64,000 nucleotides of DNA from Ceratothoa steindachneri (lineage: Eukaryota > Arthropoda > Malacostraca > Isopoda > Cymothoidae): the NCBI GenBank assembly GCA_963969495.1, contig OZ018338.1:45019206-45083205 (forward strand). Direction: 5' to 3'. The position numbers were made by a program, and so were the translations under genes. A model generated the notes under the pieces. It saw only the letters and a list, made by a program, of their open reading frames with translations, was not told the DNA's origin and ran no database searches. Shown in pieces: positions 22,325 to 33,114 of this stretch (position 1 is the first letter of the stretch; the number at the start of each line of letters is the position of its first letter).

Positions 22325-22365
22325 GCTATATATAGGGAAACTTAACCACTAAGATTCAGATCGGA
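22325..22365 (+). promoter_or_regulatory. LTR promoter: TATA box plus initiator
   Basis: CTATATATAGGG is followed about 30 bp later by ATTCAGATCGG. TCAG is the arthropod initiator core and the spacing is normal for pol II. The same pair is conserved in the 3' LTR at about 28,568-28,605. Confidence 0.65.
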
Positions 22366-22524
22366 GATCCAGATTTTCGTCGCGAAACATCACTACGACC
22401 CACTCTCACCTTGTGCGCCAAGGGACCTCGACCTCGAGATTCACCATCACTTGTCCAGAAGGAGGACAATATCCCTTGAGTGCCAAGGTTCAAGCCTTTC
22501 GTAACGCCAAGTCCACAAGGCTTC

Positions 22525-22990
22525 CCCTGTTGTTCAAAAAGAGAACAAAATTAGAACAGCTATTGTTCTTGTGAGCCCGTTGACAAGAAAAGGTTCTCAC
22601 CCCCCCCCTCCCCTGTTGTTCAGAAGAGAACAACGTAGAACAGCCATTGTTCTTTTGAGCCCGTTTGCCAAGAAACGGTTCTCACCTTCCCCTGTTGTTC
22701 AGAATGAGAACAACGTTAGAACAGCCATTGTTCGCACGAGCCCGTTGACAAGAAACGGTTCTCAACCCCACTGTTGTTCAGAAGAGAACAACGTAAAACA
22801 GCCATTGTTCGTTTGAGCCCGTTCGCCAAGAGACGGTTCTCACCCTTCCCCCTTGTCGTTTAGAAGAGAACAACATTAGAACAGCCATTGTTCTCGAGCC
22901 CGTAGACAAGAGACGGTTCTCCCCCCCCCTCCCCCCTGTTGTTCAGAAGAGAACAACGTAGAACAGCCATTGTTCTTCAAGCCGTTCTTC
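22525..22990 (+). repeat. Hairpin minisatellite inside 5' LTR (6 units of ~76-85 bp)
   Basis: The phrase TGTTGTTCAGAAGAGAACAA or variants recurs at about 22,530, 22,613, 22,689, 22,770, 22,851 and 22,936. Each unit holds three potential hairpins: GTTGTTC/GAACAAC, GAACA/TGTTC, and CCGTT/AACGG. The 3' LTR has a matching set at about 28,765-29,245. Confidence 0.88.
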
Positions 22991-23331
22991 AATAAACGGT
23001 TTTCATTCCCAAGACACAACGTCAGGATCACTTAATTCCCCCCCTTTCGGCTGGACCTCGCCAGTGGACCGAGGTCCGCTGGCGAGACCCTTTCCATTCT
23101 CTGTTTATGTCAATATTTTCCATCTTGTGTTTGTTGATAGTTATTATTAATAAAACTCTATTTTATTAATGATAGCAATATTATTATCCTTGAGCTCAGT
23201 TACACTTCTTAAGCATATCGAAGATACATAATATCGGCCAGCCAGACATCCACGCACTCTAAAGATAATTAAAGAAGTTCCCTCAACGAATAGTTATATA
23301 TGATATATCATCGAGAGTCCATTCTACGACA

Positions 23332-23695
23332 TATATTTATATACTATTTGAATTTGGTATCAAGTGTGTAAGGTTTAACGCTATATCTTTGCAAACACTG
23401 GTCTTAGTCGAGTAAAGCATAGTTTTATTCGTTATAATAATAGAGTATAGTCGTTCCCTTTTGTTTTAACGATTGCTAATCCCTTTTTTGAAACTTAAGA
23501 AGCTGGAGTAGCTCAAGGAACTGTTATAATAATTTGTTTGTGTTTTTTGGGGTGATTTTAGTCAGTGGTTATTAAGATTAAGAAACCAAGTACGAATAGG
23601 TCAGTGCCCATATTCAGGTAGGCTAATTTTATAGAGACATAATTCTTGTTGCAAGGAATTTTAGTGGGTTGACTATTGCGCCCCCAAGTGCAAAG
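23332..23695 (+). other. Leader of LTR element 1
   Basis: Untranslated region between the 5' LTR and gag. Nothing beyond the PBS-like site is recognised. Confidence 0.6.
23355..23364 (+). promoter_or_regulatory. Probable primer-binding site
   Basis: TGGTATCAAG lies 23 bp after the 5' LTR. TGG is what a PBS complementary to a tRNA 3' CCA begins with. The gap from the LTR is wider than usual, so this is tentative. Confidence 0.5.
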
Positions 23696-24640
23696 ATGAC
23701 TCCGTTCGAAATCTTTAAAACGCAAGGAGAATCCTTTGGACTTTCCGGAAAAGAACTAATTGAGTACGTTCAAGAGGAGCAAAGAACGGAAAAAGAAATC
23801 CAACGAGAAGAAAGATAAAGAGAAGAAAAAGAAAGAGAAGAGAAATCCAACGAGAAGAAAGAGAGGAACGGAAAAGACAAGCTGAGCTTCACCATCAGAT
23901 TGAATTAGCTCGTGTTGAAGCAGAAATACAGTCCGCCAATTCACGTTCAGAATCCCCCTCAATCTCTCACTAAAGCTCCCCAATTTCAAGGACAGAGAGG
24001 ATTTCGGAGCATTTTTAGCTCGCTTCGAAAAGATCCTCGAAATCAATAACATGGATCTGGAGGCTGAAGGTGTAGCCAGATTACTTCCCTTGTTAAATTG
24101 TAAATTGCGCGAAAAATTTTTATCTTTACCATCTGAGTGTACAATTAACTACAGCACCTTAAAAGCTGAGTTATTGGCCGCTCATAATATGACTCTCAAA
24201 TTCTACCGCCAAGAATTTCCAGGAGGTCGTATTAAACCCGGACAGACGTTCCGTCAATTCGGATACATTCTTCAGAGGAATTTTAAATTTTGGTTAGAAT
24301 CCTCAAAGGTTGATCCAAACTACGAGTCCTTAACAGACTTCGTGTTGCGAGATCAATTTTTTCCGGGCCCCGTAAAACCCCAAAACTTCTTTCCCCAAAA
24401 CCAACAACGGGACTCCAAACCTCCCGTTAAGATTTCTTCTCCATCTCTCTTCCCGAAGCGACCAATCATATGCTTCACCTGTGGTGTAGAAAACCACATG
24501 AGCTGGAATTGCCCCCAAAATTCTTGTCTTAAAAGCGGACCAGCCCACCAAGTTCACCAGATTAAGCCACTTCTGCTCCCCCGGTGGTGCAGACCAAAGC
24601 AGCAACTTCTCCCCCTCCGTCAGACTACCAGGTAAATTTT
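23696..24640 (+). pseudogene. gag of LTR element 1
   Basis: The ATG at 23,696 gives MTPFEIFKTQGESFGLSGKE. A Glu/Arg/Lys-rich probable coiled coil follows, with a TAA after 40 codons (23,816) and then frame changes. From about 24,051 a clean frame encodes a helical capsid-like segment (ARLLPLLNCKLREKFLSLP; YRQEFPGGRIKPGQTFRQFG). It ends with one CCHC zinc knuckle, CFTCGVENHMSWNC, near 24,475. Gag would form the particle and bind RNA. The related LTR element 2 starts MSPFEKFKSQGE, supporting this start codon. Confidence 0.85.
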
Positions 24641-24901
24641 ATTTTTGATAAAAGTTCACCGGGAACTTTAAAATTTCAGGAGGGCAGCGTGAACGGCTGC
24701 CGAGTATCGACTCTCGTCAGGGACACAGGATGTACTTGTTTCATCGTGTCTGACAAACTCCTTCCCCCAGTGGACCCTAATCACAAGAAATTTGCAGGAA
24801 AACATGACTACCTTGGCGGGCAAACCGATTCCCCGTCGTTAGATGTTACCTGCAGTGTCAATATTATGATGGCTGGGCTTAAGTCATTTCAGCACCCATA
24901 A
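24584..24901 (+). pseudogene. Retropepsin-like protease of LTR element 1
   Basis: A 105-codon frame overlaps the gag end. It contains VNGCRVSTLVRDTGCTCFIV, where DTG is the aspartic protease triad, though Cys follows where most elements have Ala or Ser. Element 2 has the same DTGCTC, so that variant belongs to the family. It would process the polyprotein. A stop near 24,901 separates it from the integrase frame. Confidence 0.82.
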
Positions 24902-24904
24902 AAT

Positions 24905-26330
24905 TCTGTTCTGTACTAATAGGACAGAGCCCTCAAGTAAGCTCCCCCCCTCTGTCCCAGGCCGCCCTTACTCGACGTCGAGCTAAGAAGGAAGCCCAGG
25001 AGTCCGTCCCCATCAGAACCCTGATACCGTCCGAATTCTCAAAGATACTTAACCAGGACTTTAGGACAGCGCAAAAGGAGTGTGAAGCACTAACACCCTT
25101 ATGGGATAAGGCCCAAAACCAGGACACGGAGACTGTCCGTGGACCCAAAGTCATCAGGTACCTGGAGGAAGGTGGCTTACTTTATCGATGCGCCGAGGAC
25201 AGTAATAACGCTGTTACTACTGTCCTATGCCTTCCACGATCCCATGTCCCTATAGTGCTCAAAGTGGCTCATGACAGCATTTTTTCCGGGCATTTTAGTC
25301 ACACTAAAACGGGCCAGCGCATTTTAAAATATTTTTATTGTCCAGGTGCTGCAGCAGACATCTTAAAGCATTGTCGATCGTGCGATGTGTGTCAGAAGAC
25401 GTCCGCTAAGGGGCGGGTCAAACCTGCTCCCTTACAAAGGGGACCAGTCATTACTGAACCCTTCTCCAAAGTGGCCATCGACCTGGTTGGCCCTATCTAC
25501 CTTCCTTCGAGCGAAGGGCAAAGCTACATTTTCACCTTGGTAAACTTTGCTACCCGTTTTCCCGAGGCTGTCCCCCTTCGCCGAATCGACGGTATTTCTT
25601 GCGCTGAGGCCCTCATCTCCATCTTTTCAAGGGTAGGCGTCCCCAAGGAAATACTCTCCGATAGGGGCCGACAATTCACCTCTGAGTTGATGGAGTACGT
25701 AGGGAAGCTGCTCATGGTAAAGCCCCTTTTTACCACCCCCTTCCGGCACAAACAAACGGGATGTGCGAGAAATTAAATGGAATTTTAAATCCATTATTAA
25801 GAAGATCTGTGCCGAGCAGCCCTGCGAATGGCACCAATATCTCGTGGTCACCCTATTCGTCTATCGGGAAATTACCCACCGTACATAAAGCTTCGCCCCG
25901 TTCGAGCTCCTTTATGGACGTAATGTACGCGGCCTACGCAGTATTTTAAAGGAGTTGTTAATCAAGCCCCAACTGGATCAAGAACTCCAGTCATCTTACG
26001 CCTATGTCTTGTACCTACGCCAGAGGCTCGAGAAATGCGCAAACATCGCCTATGAAAATGCCGATGTCAATTTGGAGAAATACAAAACCTATTTTGATGC
26101 CAGGTCCAAAGATCGTAAATTTAAGCCCGGTGATGAAGTACTCCTGCTCCTTCCCACAGCCAGTAATAAATTACTGAGCCAATGGAAAGGTCCGTACTTG
26201 GTCCGCGAGGTACGAGGACCGGTAGATTACCTCATTGGTACCCCAGCAGGTGATAAGCTCTATCACGTCAACTTATTGAAAAAGTACCACCGGCGCGCCC
26301 ATGGAGATACCTTCGTAGCACTGGCCGAAA
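24905..26330 (+). pseudogene. Integrase of LTR element 1, upstream of RT
   Basis: A ~110-residue linker (ARRAKKEAQESVP-type, acidic/basic) leads to the HHCC zinc domain: VAHDSIFSGHFSHTKTGQRI and HCRSCDVCQK. Core: the first Asp in FSKVAIDLVGPI, the second in EILSDRGRQFTS, and the Glu in MCEKLNGIL, which is reached only by changing frame near 25,755. More frame changes occur between 25,760 and 25,955. The C-terminal domain KFKPGDEVLLLLPT and WKGPYLVREVRGPVDYL is a GPF/Y-type module. It would insert the cDNA. Its position before RT is what makes the element unusual. Confidence 0.9.
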
Positions 26331-27865
26331 CATCGGCGCTTGAAGAGGATTACCCCTCGGAGTCCCTTAATGTAATTTGGACAGTGTGCATCCAACTTGA
26401 TGCCGATTACCCTCTTCCTTCCCTACCAGGCGAGCCTTTTGAAACCTCTGACCTGGATATCGACGCTTTGCTGACACCACATCAAAAGAGTCAGCTACAA
26501 GAACTATTATGTCAGTTCGACGACGTTATTTCAGAGAAGCCTGAGTGCGCTACTAGTTTCGAGCATGATATCAAATTAACAACCTTAGAACCCGTCCGTT
26601 CAAAACCCTATCCCATGCCGATTCATTTACGCCAAGCCTTAAACGCCGAAGTTGATAATTTAAATAGTTTAGACATAATAGAACCTTCCCCTTTTAGTTA
26701 TTGTTCCCCAATCGTCATGGTCAAAAAACCTGATGGCTCTTATCGGATGTGCATCGAGTTCCGGAAGTTAAATTCGGTAACTGTGTTCGACGCCGAGCCC
26801 ATCCCGTTGGTAGACCAAAACCTCAACCTTTTTGAAAACGCCAAGTTCATCTCAGAACTCGATTTGTGCAAGGCGTATTATCAAATCCCCCTCCGGCCCG
26901 AGGTGAAAGCATATACCGCCTCTGCCACGGAGAAAGGCCTTATGCAACTCAAGAACCTTCCTAATGGCCTCGTCACTGCTTGTAGCAACTATAACCGTCT
27001 CATGAGAAGGTTGTTAGATGGACTTCCGAATGTATCCTTTTATTTCGATAATATCTACGTCGCTACTCGCGAATGGAGTCACGATTTAACCACCCTATTA
27101 GCTCTCTTCGAGCGACTGCGCGAAAAGGGCCTCACCATTGGCCCCAGCAAATGCCATTTTGCCCACGAAACCATAAAATATTTGGGTTTAAAAATAGAAC
27201 AAAGCCAGTTGGATCCCCAAGAGGATAAGATTAAGGGAATCGCTGACATGCCCCTCCCGAGAACAAAGAAGCAATTAAGATCGTTCCTACGATCAGCTTT
27301 GTACTATCAGCGATTCGTTCCGAATTTCGCTGCAATTTCGGCGCCCCTCAGCTCCCTTTTGAAAAAGAATTCACTTGATCGTCTACGTTGGAATGATGTC
27401 GCTATTTCCCATTTTAATCAGCTTAAGAGTAAGCTCATTTCTGCCCCGAATTTAAAGTTGCCCAACCCGGAAAAATCCTTTAGGATTAAGACCGACGCGA
27501 ACAAGGAGGGCATTTGAGGTGTACTCCTTCAATACGAGGATGACGGAACGAGTCATCCAGTTGCATTTGCTAGTCGCCAATTATTACCACGTGAAAAGAG
27601 ATATGCCACTATAGAGAAAGAAGCTCTATCAATTATCTGGGTTATAGACAAATTCAAAATGTACTTGATAGGAAAAGAATTTCAGATAGGAACCGACCAC
27701 CGTCCGTTAGCCTATATTAGGAATGTGCGACACTCCAACGGCCGAATCATGCGCTGGAGTTTACTCTTGCAAGAGTATCAATTTAAAATAAATTATATAA
27801 AAGGTTCCGATAACCAGGTCGCTGACGCACTCAGTAGGAATGCGTTACCGAATAGCGTAGAGTAA
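26331..27865 (+). pseudogene. Reverse transcriptase-RNase H of LTR element 1
   Basis: The frame is continuous with the integrase C-terminus. RT motifs: MVKKPDGSYRMCIEFRKLN, FISELDLCKAYYQIPL (first catalytic Asp), LPNGLVTACSNYNRLM. The YxDD box reads YFDN, losing the last Asp. LTIGPSKCHFAHETIKYLG follows. RNase H: KTDANKEGI, then TGA at 27,515-27,517 in place of a Gly codon. GVLLQYEDDG, IEKEALSIIW and IGTDHRPLAYI carry the other acids, and the end is NQVADALSRNALPN. Typical Ty3/gypsy sequence. It would make cDNA from the element RNA; this copy cannot. Confidence 0.92.
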
Positions 27866-28283
27866 TTGTATTCGTAGGATTAGGATCTCTATGTATGTAA
27901 ATACCGTCTTGTACGACTTAAATTAAATTCTCTTGTAAGATAATTAGTTAATGGATATGTCTGAATTTTGTAACGCTCAATGTCTATTTTTTTTGTATGT
28001 ATATATATTTGTACCCATTAAATTACGTAGAAATTATTTTGTCCCATATGTACTAATTTTATATCATTTCATTGTTCCATGCCCCTTTTTTTATTAAAAT
28101 GGGAATTAAAGGTTATTTTCCCCTGTAATCAAAAGATCAAAATAATCATATGTATTGAGGTAATACTAGTTAGGTGCATGAAGGTACGGTTGGTACAAGA
28201 AAACGAGTTCCCCACAACGGAGCTCTATCGTTATCCCTTCTCTCTTTTTTTTCGAAGTGAAAACTTCCCCCGGAATGGAGGGG
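27866..28283 (+). other. 3' untranslated region and polypurine tract
   Basis: AT-rich, non-coding. It ends with GGAATGGAGGGG directly before the 3' LTR, the primer site for plus-strand synthesis. Confidence 0.75.
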
Positions 28284-29761
28284 TGTGATAGAACGGGTTA
28301 AGGCCGCGTAAATTTCAACCCCTATCACTGGTTATTTAAAGCCAGGATGCTACCAACGTGCATCTTCGCTTTGAAGCCTGGGGCCTTATCGCAGCCACCT
28401 GAGTCAATGTTTAAACAAGGAGGTTTATCTTCCCCCGTTCGCCCCATTGCCCTGGCCTCGCCAGATTGAGTTAGGCTTATGGGGAGATAAGGCATTGTTC
28501 CCAGGCTCGGCTGTGCATTCCCTCGAAGCTCCCACTCCATTGTCCTCCACCCCAAAGAAATGTCTCAGCTATATATAGGGAAACTTAACCACTAAGATTC
28601 AGATCGGAGATCCAGATTTTCGTCGCGAAACATCACTACGACCCACTCTCACCTTGTGCGCCAAGGGACCTCGACCTCGAGATTCACCATCACTTGTCCA
28701 GAAGGAGGACAATATCCCTTGAGTGCCAAGGTTCGAGCCTTTCGTGACGCCAAGTCTACAAGGCTTCCCCTGTTGTTCAGAAAGAGAACAACATTAGAAC
28801 AGTTATTGTTCATGTGAGCCCGTTGACAAGAAACGGTTCTCACCCCCCCCCCCATCCCTTCCTGTTGTTCAGAAGAGAACAACGTAGAACAGCCATTGTT
28901 CTTTTGAGCCCGTTTGCCAAGAAACGGTTCTCACCTTCCCCTGTTGTTCAGAAAAAGAACAACGTCAGAACAGCCATTGTTCGCTCGAGCCCATTGACAA
29001 GAAACGGTCCCCCCCTTGTTGTTCAGAAGAGAACAACGTAGAACAGCTATTGTTCGTTTGAGCCCGTTCGCCAAGAAACGGTTCTCACCCTACCCCCTTG
29101 TTGTTTACAAGAGAACAACATTAGAACAGCCATTGTTCTCGAGCCCGTAGACAAGAGACGGTTCTCACCCCCCCCCCTTCCCCCTGTTGTTTAGAAGAGA
29201 ACAACGTAGAACAGCCATTGTTCTTCAAGCCGTTCGTCAATAAACGGTTTTCATTCCCAAGACGCCACGTCAGGATCACTTAATTCCCCCTCCATTTGGC
29301 TGGAACTCGCCAGCGGACCGAAAATTCCTTCACGTCGCCTTCTTCTGCCCAACAAGTATAATTACGCAAGCCGAACGTTACCTTTGAGTATTTAACCCTT
29401 TTGTAAACTCTATCCTGTGCTTTAAATGGTTTAGCGAACCATCCCCTCCCTTTAACTTTATATTTGTTTTACCTTTTGAAATCTTTTAATCCTCGGATTA
29501 GCTTGATTCACCACGACCCTTTGCATTCTCTGTTTATGTTAATATTTTCCGTTTTGTGTGTTGTTGATAGTTATTATTAATATAACTCTATTTTATTAAT
29601 GATAGCAATATTATTATCCTTGAGCTCAGTTCCACTTCTTAAGCATATCGAAGATACATAATATCGGCCAGCTAGACATCCACGCACTCTAAAGATAATT
29701 AAAGAAGTTTCCTCAACGAATAGTTATATATGGTATATCGTCGAGAGTCCATTCTACGACA
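28284..29761 (+). repeat. 3' LTR of element 1
   Basis: 1,478 bp, TGTGATAG...CTACGACA. It is collinear with the 5' LTR but longer by ~190 bp (about 29,320-29,510, including ATTCCTTCACGTCGCCTTC). It carries the same promoter and hairpin minisatellite, with scattered substitutions, so the insertion is not brand new. Confidence 0.93.
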
Positions 29762-29989
29762 CCCAGTATTATCAATATTTTATATGACACAAGGATATAT
29801 TCAAGAAATTATGCCAAATAAACAAAAAACAAAATATTGACAAGGGCAAAACAGGAGAACGATCGCTTACAAAATCGCCTAGCATACAAATGCATTAGAA
29901 ACAAGCAAGATTTGACAACAATAAAACTTAAACAATTGATATGAGGTTTTTAGCCTTTGTTTTCTATTTCTTCGGCCCAATGACGACCA
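29762..29989. other. Right target duplication, then spacer
   Basis: CCCAG at 29,762-29,766 is the right copy of the target duplication. The remainder is AT-rich host or relic sequence with nothing recognised. Confidence 0.6.
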
Positions 29990-30790
29990 CAGGACTTTAT
30001 AAGTTTTTTGCAAAATTCAGGTGTTATTTTGTTCCAGCCCCCCTTAATTTTCGTCCATAAATCTGTCACAATTAAAGGCTGTTTGTGTCGAACATTGTCT
30101 TTAATGATCTTCTACTAAAGGTTTTCAATAGGGTTCTGGTCCGGGCTCTGCGCAGGTTACTTCATTACTTCGATATATTCTTGCTCAAAGTAGTATTTTA
30201 CTTGCTTTGAAACATAACATGATATGTTACCATGCATAAATACTGCTGGCTGGTTCAGAGATGCTCGAAGTGAAGGTATAAAATGTTGTACAAGGCTTGG
30301 GTACACATTAGCATTTATTGTTCCAATTATTCGTACTAGCGGACCATCCTCTTCAGAAGAAAACACCCCCTATTCAATGCACACTACCTTTTCAATACTT
30401 AATAGAAAATTTAACACATTTAAGGTTTCGTCTGTCGGCACGTGCTGGGCGTCTAACAAATCGTCTGCCATAAAATCTAAATCTGTAAATTTAACTTAAT
30501 TTCGTCACTGAAATGAATTCTCACCCAATCTTCATCCTTCCAAACAACATGAGCGTCAGCATATCCAAGTCTCGCCTTCTGTTTCTTCTTATTGTTGATT
30601 GGTTTGGTTGCTGTAGAACGAGTTTGTAAGCCAGATGCATTGTGGGGATGGGAGACACTAAAACAGCTCATTTCTCTGCCCTATTGGTCTTGATTTTTCC
30701 AGAATTTTCAGCTGCTGTTTTGAAGAGATCATTCATGGAGAAGCGCCTAATAGCTCTGTCTCGTCTTATTGTGATTATGCAGGTTCAAAC
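29990..30790 (-). pseudogene. Tc1-like transposase relic
   Basis: Minus-strand pieces: WKDEDWVRIHFSDEIKLNLQ (first catalytic Asp in FSDE), EEDGPLVRIIGTINANVYPS, PSLRASLNQPAVFMHGN where QDN is expected (second Asp lost), then after a stop AQSPDQNPIENL with the catalytic Glu context. The order and text fit a DD34E Tc1 family different from the 12-kb copy. There are multiple stops and frameshifts, and terminal repeats were not found. Confidence 0.75.
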
Positions 30791-31455
30791 AAAGTTTGCT
30801 GAGGATATATAAGTTTAGTTTTCATTGTATAACTTCCGAAGATTCGAAACTTTGCGATTTCAAGAGATGTAGAACCTCTCTTGAAATTGCAGTAAAGGTT
30901 CTCCACGGATACTCCAAGTGAACCATTCTCTGATGGAGATCAGGAGTCACTTTACTGTATGGTGGCATCTCAGCAGATTGAATATAGCAACAATGGCGGG
31001 TGTAAAGTTTTTGCCTACAAATAAAATATTGCTAGATTATTTCAATTAACTTCTAGGAATGTTCCTGAAAAAATCGTGTCCTTATTTTGTTACTATTTGA
31101 TTTTGTTAGTTTATTTAGTATAATTTCTTAAATATACGATTGTATCATTTGAAATCTTCATAAAATATATTGAATGTATGCATTCATGTTTCGCGTAAAT
31201 TTCATTTACCTACTTCTCATATATTGAAAATATTTTAAAGAAGGAAAATCGTTCTCTCATTTTGTTTAGTGTATATGCTTCGATTTTATTTGGATACCGA
31301 AATAAGATTTGCGTATGCTTGTATATGATTATACATATAGTTATCTGTCAACTGAGCACCAGAGTTGACATCCCATTTTGTTATTTGGCTACAGAGGAAT
31401 AGAATATATGAATAATGATGAAGATAGTGAATAAATAAAAAAGGTTTAAACTATA
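30791..31455. other. Spacer, nothing recognised
   Basis: AT-rich. It may include decayed 5' parts of the neighbouring Tc1 relic. Confidence 0.45.
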
Positions 31456-31505
<50 letters not shown>

Positions 31506-31507
31506 GA
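31456..31507. repeat. (TA)n microsatellite with interruptions
   Basis: TATATA tract broken by ACATA and TTTATA. Confidence 0.93.
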
Positions 31508-32704
31508 AAGTGAAACCACTGTATAGGAGCCAAAAGTTTGTTTTTCAGATCTGTTTCATCCTGTACATAACACTTGACACGCCACAGCTAATAATAGTAT
31601 TACTTTATCAAGCATAACATATAACACTAATCAAGCTCTAGGTGTTTTATCCCTGCCAAAATAAGGCTTTAGAATATGCTCACTAGTGTTGTTGATTCGG
31701 TCGATTTTAGTTAGAAGTTCAACCTCGAAAGAATTCTCTTGATATTATTTTTTTTAAACACTCTACAAATCAGCAAAGAAACATTAAAAAACATCCTCCT
31801 AATTTTCTTTGGGCACAAGGGAAAGAATATCAAGTTTTTAAAAGTAGGTGTATCTCTAGATTTACATTGTCTTTACATGGGCCGTTAACATTGAATAATT
31901 GCTGTGTAATTTAAAGAAGTAACTTTATGGGGCTACACTTCGATCCCTAAAAGAAATCCTCAAAAAAGCCCTCTGAATGTTAATATTGCTGATTGTTGTA
32001 TTTTACTTTCAGCCGCAGTGGATCTAATTATGATAGGGTGATCCTCACAATTATCAATGGTTTAAAAAAAAGAAAAATATTCAATAGGCGTGCAACCAAG
32101 CTATAACTAAGAAATATTCATTCTCAACATCACAGATCTAAAATTTAAGTAAGATAATTTCTTTTCGAATTCTAATAAAGATAATTCTAGAGTTTATTAA
32201 GAAAGTAATTGACAAAGAATATTAATTGTATTATGAAAAGTACAAACTCTAATTGGTAATAATCAACTATTATCAATTTTGTAACTTAGTGTTTTGTAAA
32301 AAATTCTCTAGAGAAAATATTTTCCATTTTTTTCATAAATGTTGATGGACTGCTGTACACTATAAATGGCCCAGACAATCAAAGAAATTTCTAGGATGGG
32401 CCCAACACCTTCCTAAATATTCACTTATCCAATAATCCATATTATCCAGATTTAGAAAGTAAAATAGTCACAAGAAAAAACAGAAAAAATTCTAAATTTA
32501 AAACAAGGAAGATATGAAACACAGCTCAGACTGTCGGTTTAAGAATTAACCAAATCCATCTTCTAATGATAATTTTGCTATTTTTTTAAATATTTTTAAA
32601 ATTATTTATCTAAAAAAATTTATTTATTTTTGGAAATTACTTTAAATCCTAGATATCAACCTTATATTATTAAATAATTTAAATATTTTTCATCATTGAA
32701 AAAA
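31508..32704. other. AT-rich spacer, nothing recognised
   Basis: No ORF, terminal repeat or RNA signal that I can support. Confidence 0.5.
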
Positions 32705-32785
32705 AATTTGGAAAAATATCTTAGACCTGATAATTTGGAAAAATAACTTAGACCTGATAATTTGGAAAAATAACTTAGACCTGAT
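32705..32785. repeat. 27-bp tandem repeat, 3 copies
   Basis: AATTTGGAAAAATAACTTAG plus ACCTGAT repeats at 32,705, 32,732 and 32,759. The first unit differs by one base. Confidence 0.95.
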
Positions 32786-33114
32786 AATTTTGTTTATCAT
32801 GTTTCCTTATAGTTTTTCAATTATTTTTTCATCCTATGAACGAATCGTTTGTATTGGAAAATGAACAGCAAACATATTCTGGAATTTGTTTTTTGTTCGT
32901 TTTCAAAGAAAAAGGATATACAGGGGTAAAAACAATAATGTGAGCAGCATGTTATATACGGTATATGACTGCTTAGAGTCATAACTAAAAGTTGGCGATT
33001 ACTATATCTTTCCTATAAGATAATTAATAGGACTAATCAAACGTCTGATTTTATTTGAATATGTTTGTATCATAATTTGATGATGAAATATAAAGAATTT
33101 AGAGGCCTAAAGAA
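32786..33114. other. AT-rich spacer
   Basis: Nothing recognised. Confidence 0.5.

Larger units (their letters stand above)
22042..23331 (+). repeat. 5' LTR of element 1
   Basis: 1,290 bp, starting TGTGATAGAACGGGTTGAGG and ending CCATTCTACGACA. A TATATATA box at ~22,327 with TTCAGATCGG ~30 bp downstream looks like a TATA-plus-initiator promoter. AATAAAA at ~23,150 may serve as polyadenylation signal. It lacks ~190 bp present in the 3' LTR (after about 23,070, where a GGACC...GGTCC palindrome sits at the junction). It contains the hairpin minisatellite at 22,525-22,990. Confidence 0.93.
22042..29761 (+). mobile_element. LTR element 1: Ty3/gypsy retrotransposon with integrase before RT (Gmr1-like order)
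   Basis: A complete LTR retrotransposon of 7,720 bp: TG...CA LTRs, exact 5-bp target duplication, a PBS-like TGGTATCAAG at 23,355, and a polypurine tract GGAATGGAGGGG at 28,272-28,283. The domains are in the order Gag, protease, integrase, RT, RNase H. RT and RNase H are Ty3/gypsy-like in sequence, but the integrase lies upstream of RT, as in Ty1/copia. That combination is the published hallmark of the Gmr1 group. All ORFs are damaged. It inserted into the end of an IS630-type relic. Confidence 0.93.

Noticed and set aside
22525..22990. CRISPR-like regular repeats
   Set aside because: The units are directly adjacent, vary in sequence and length, lie inside a retrotransposon LTR and have no unique spacers; the genome is eukaryotic.
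22037..29766. Possible chimera of a copia element and a gypsy element
   Set aside because: One pair of matching LTRs, an exact target duplication and a continuous frame from integrase C-terminus into RT show a single element.
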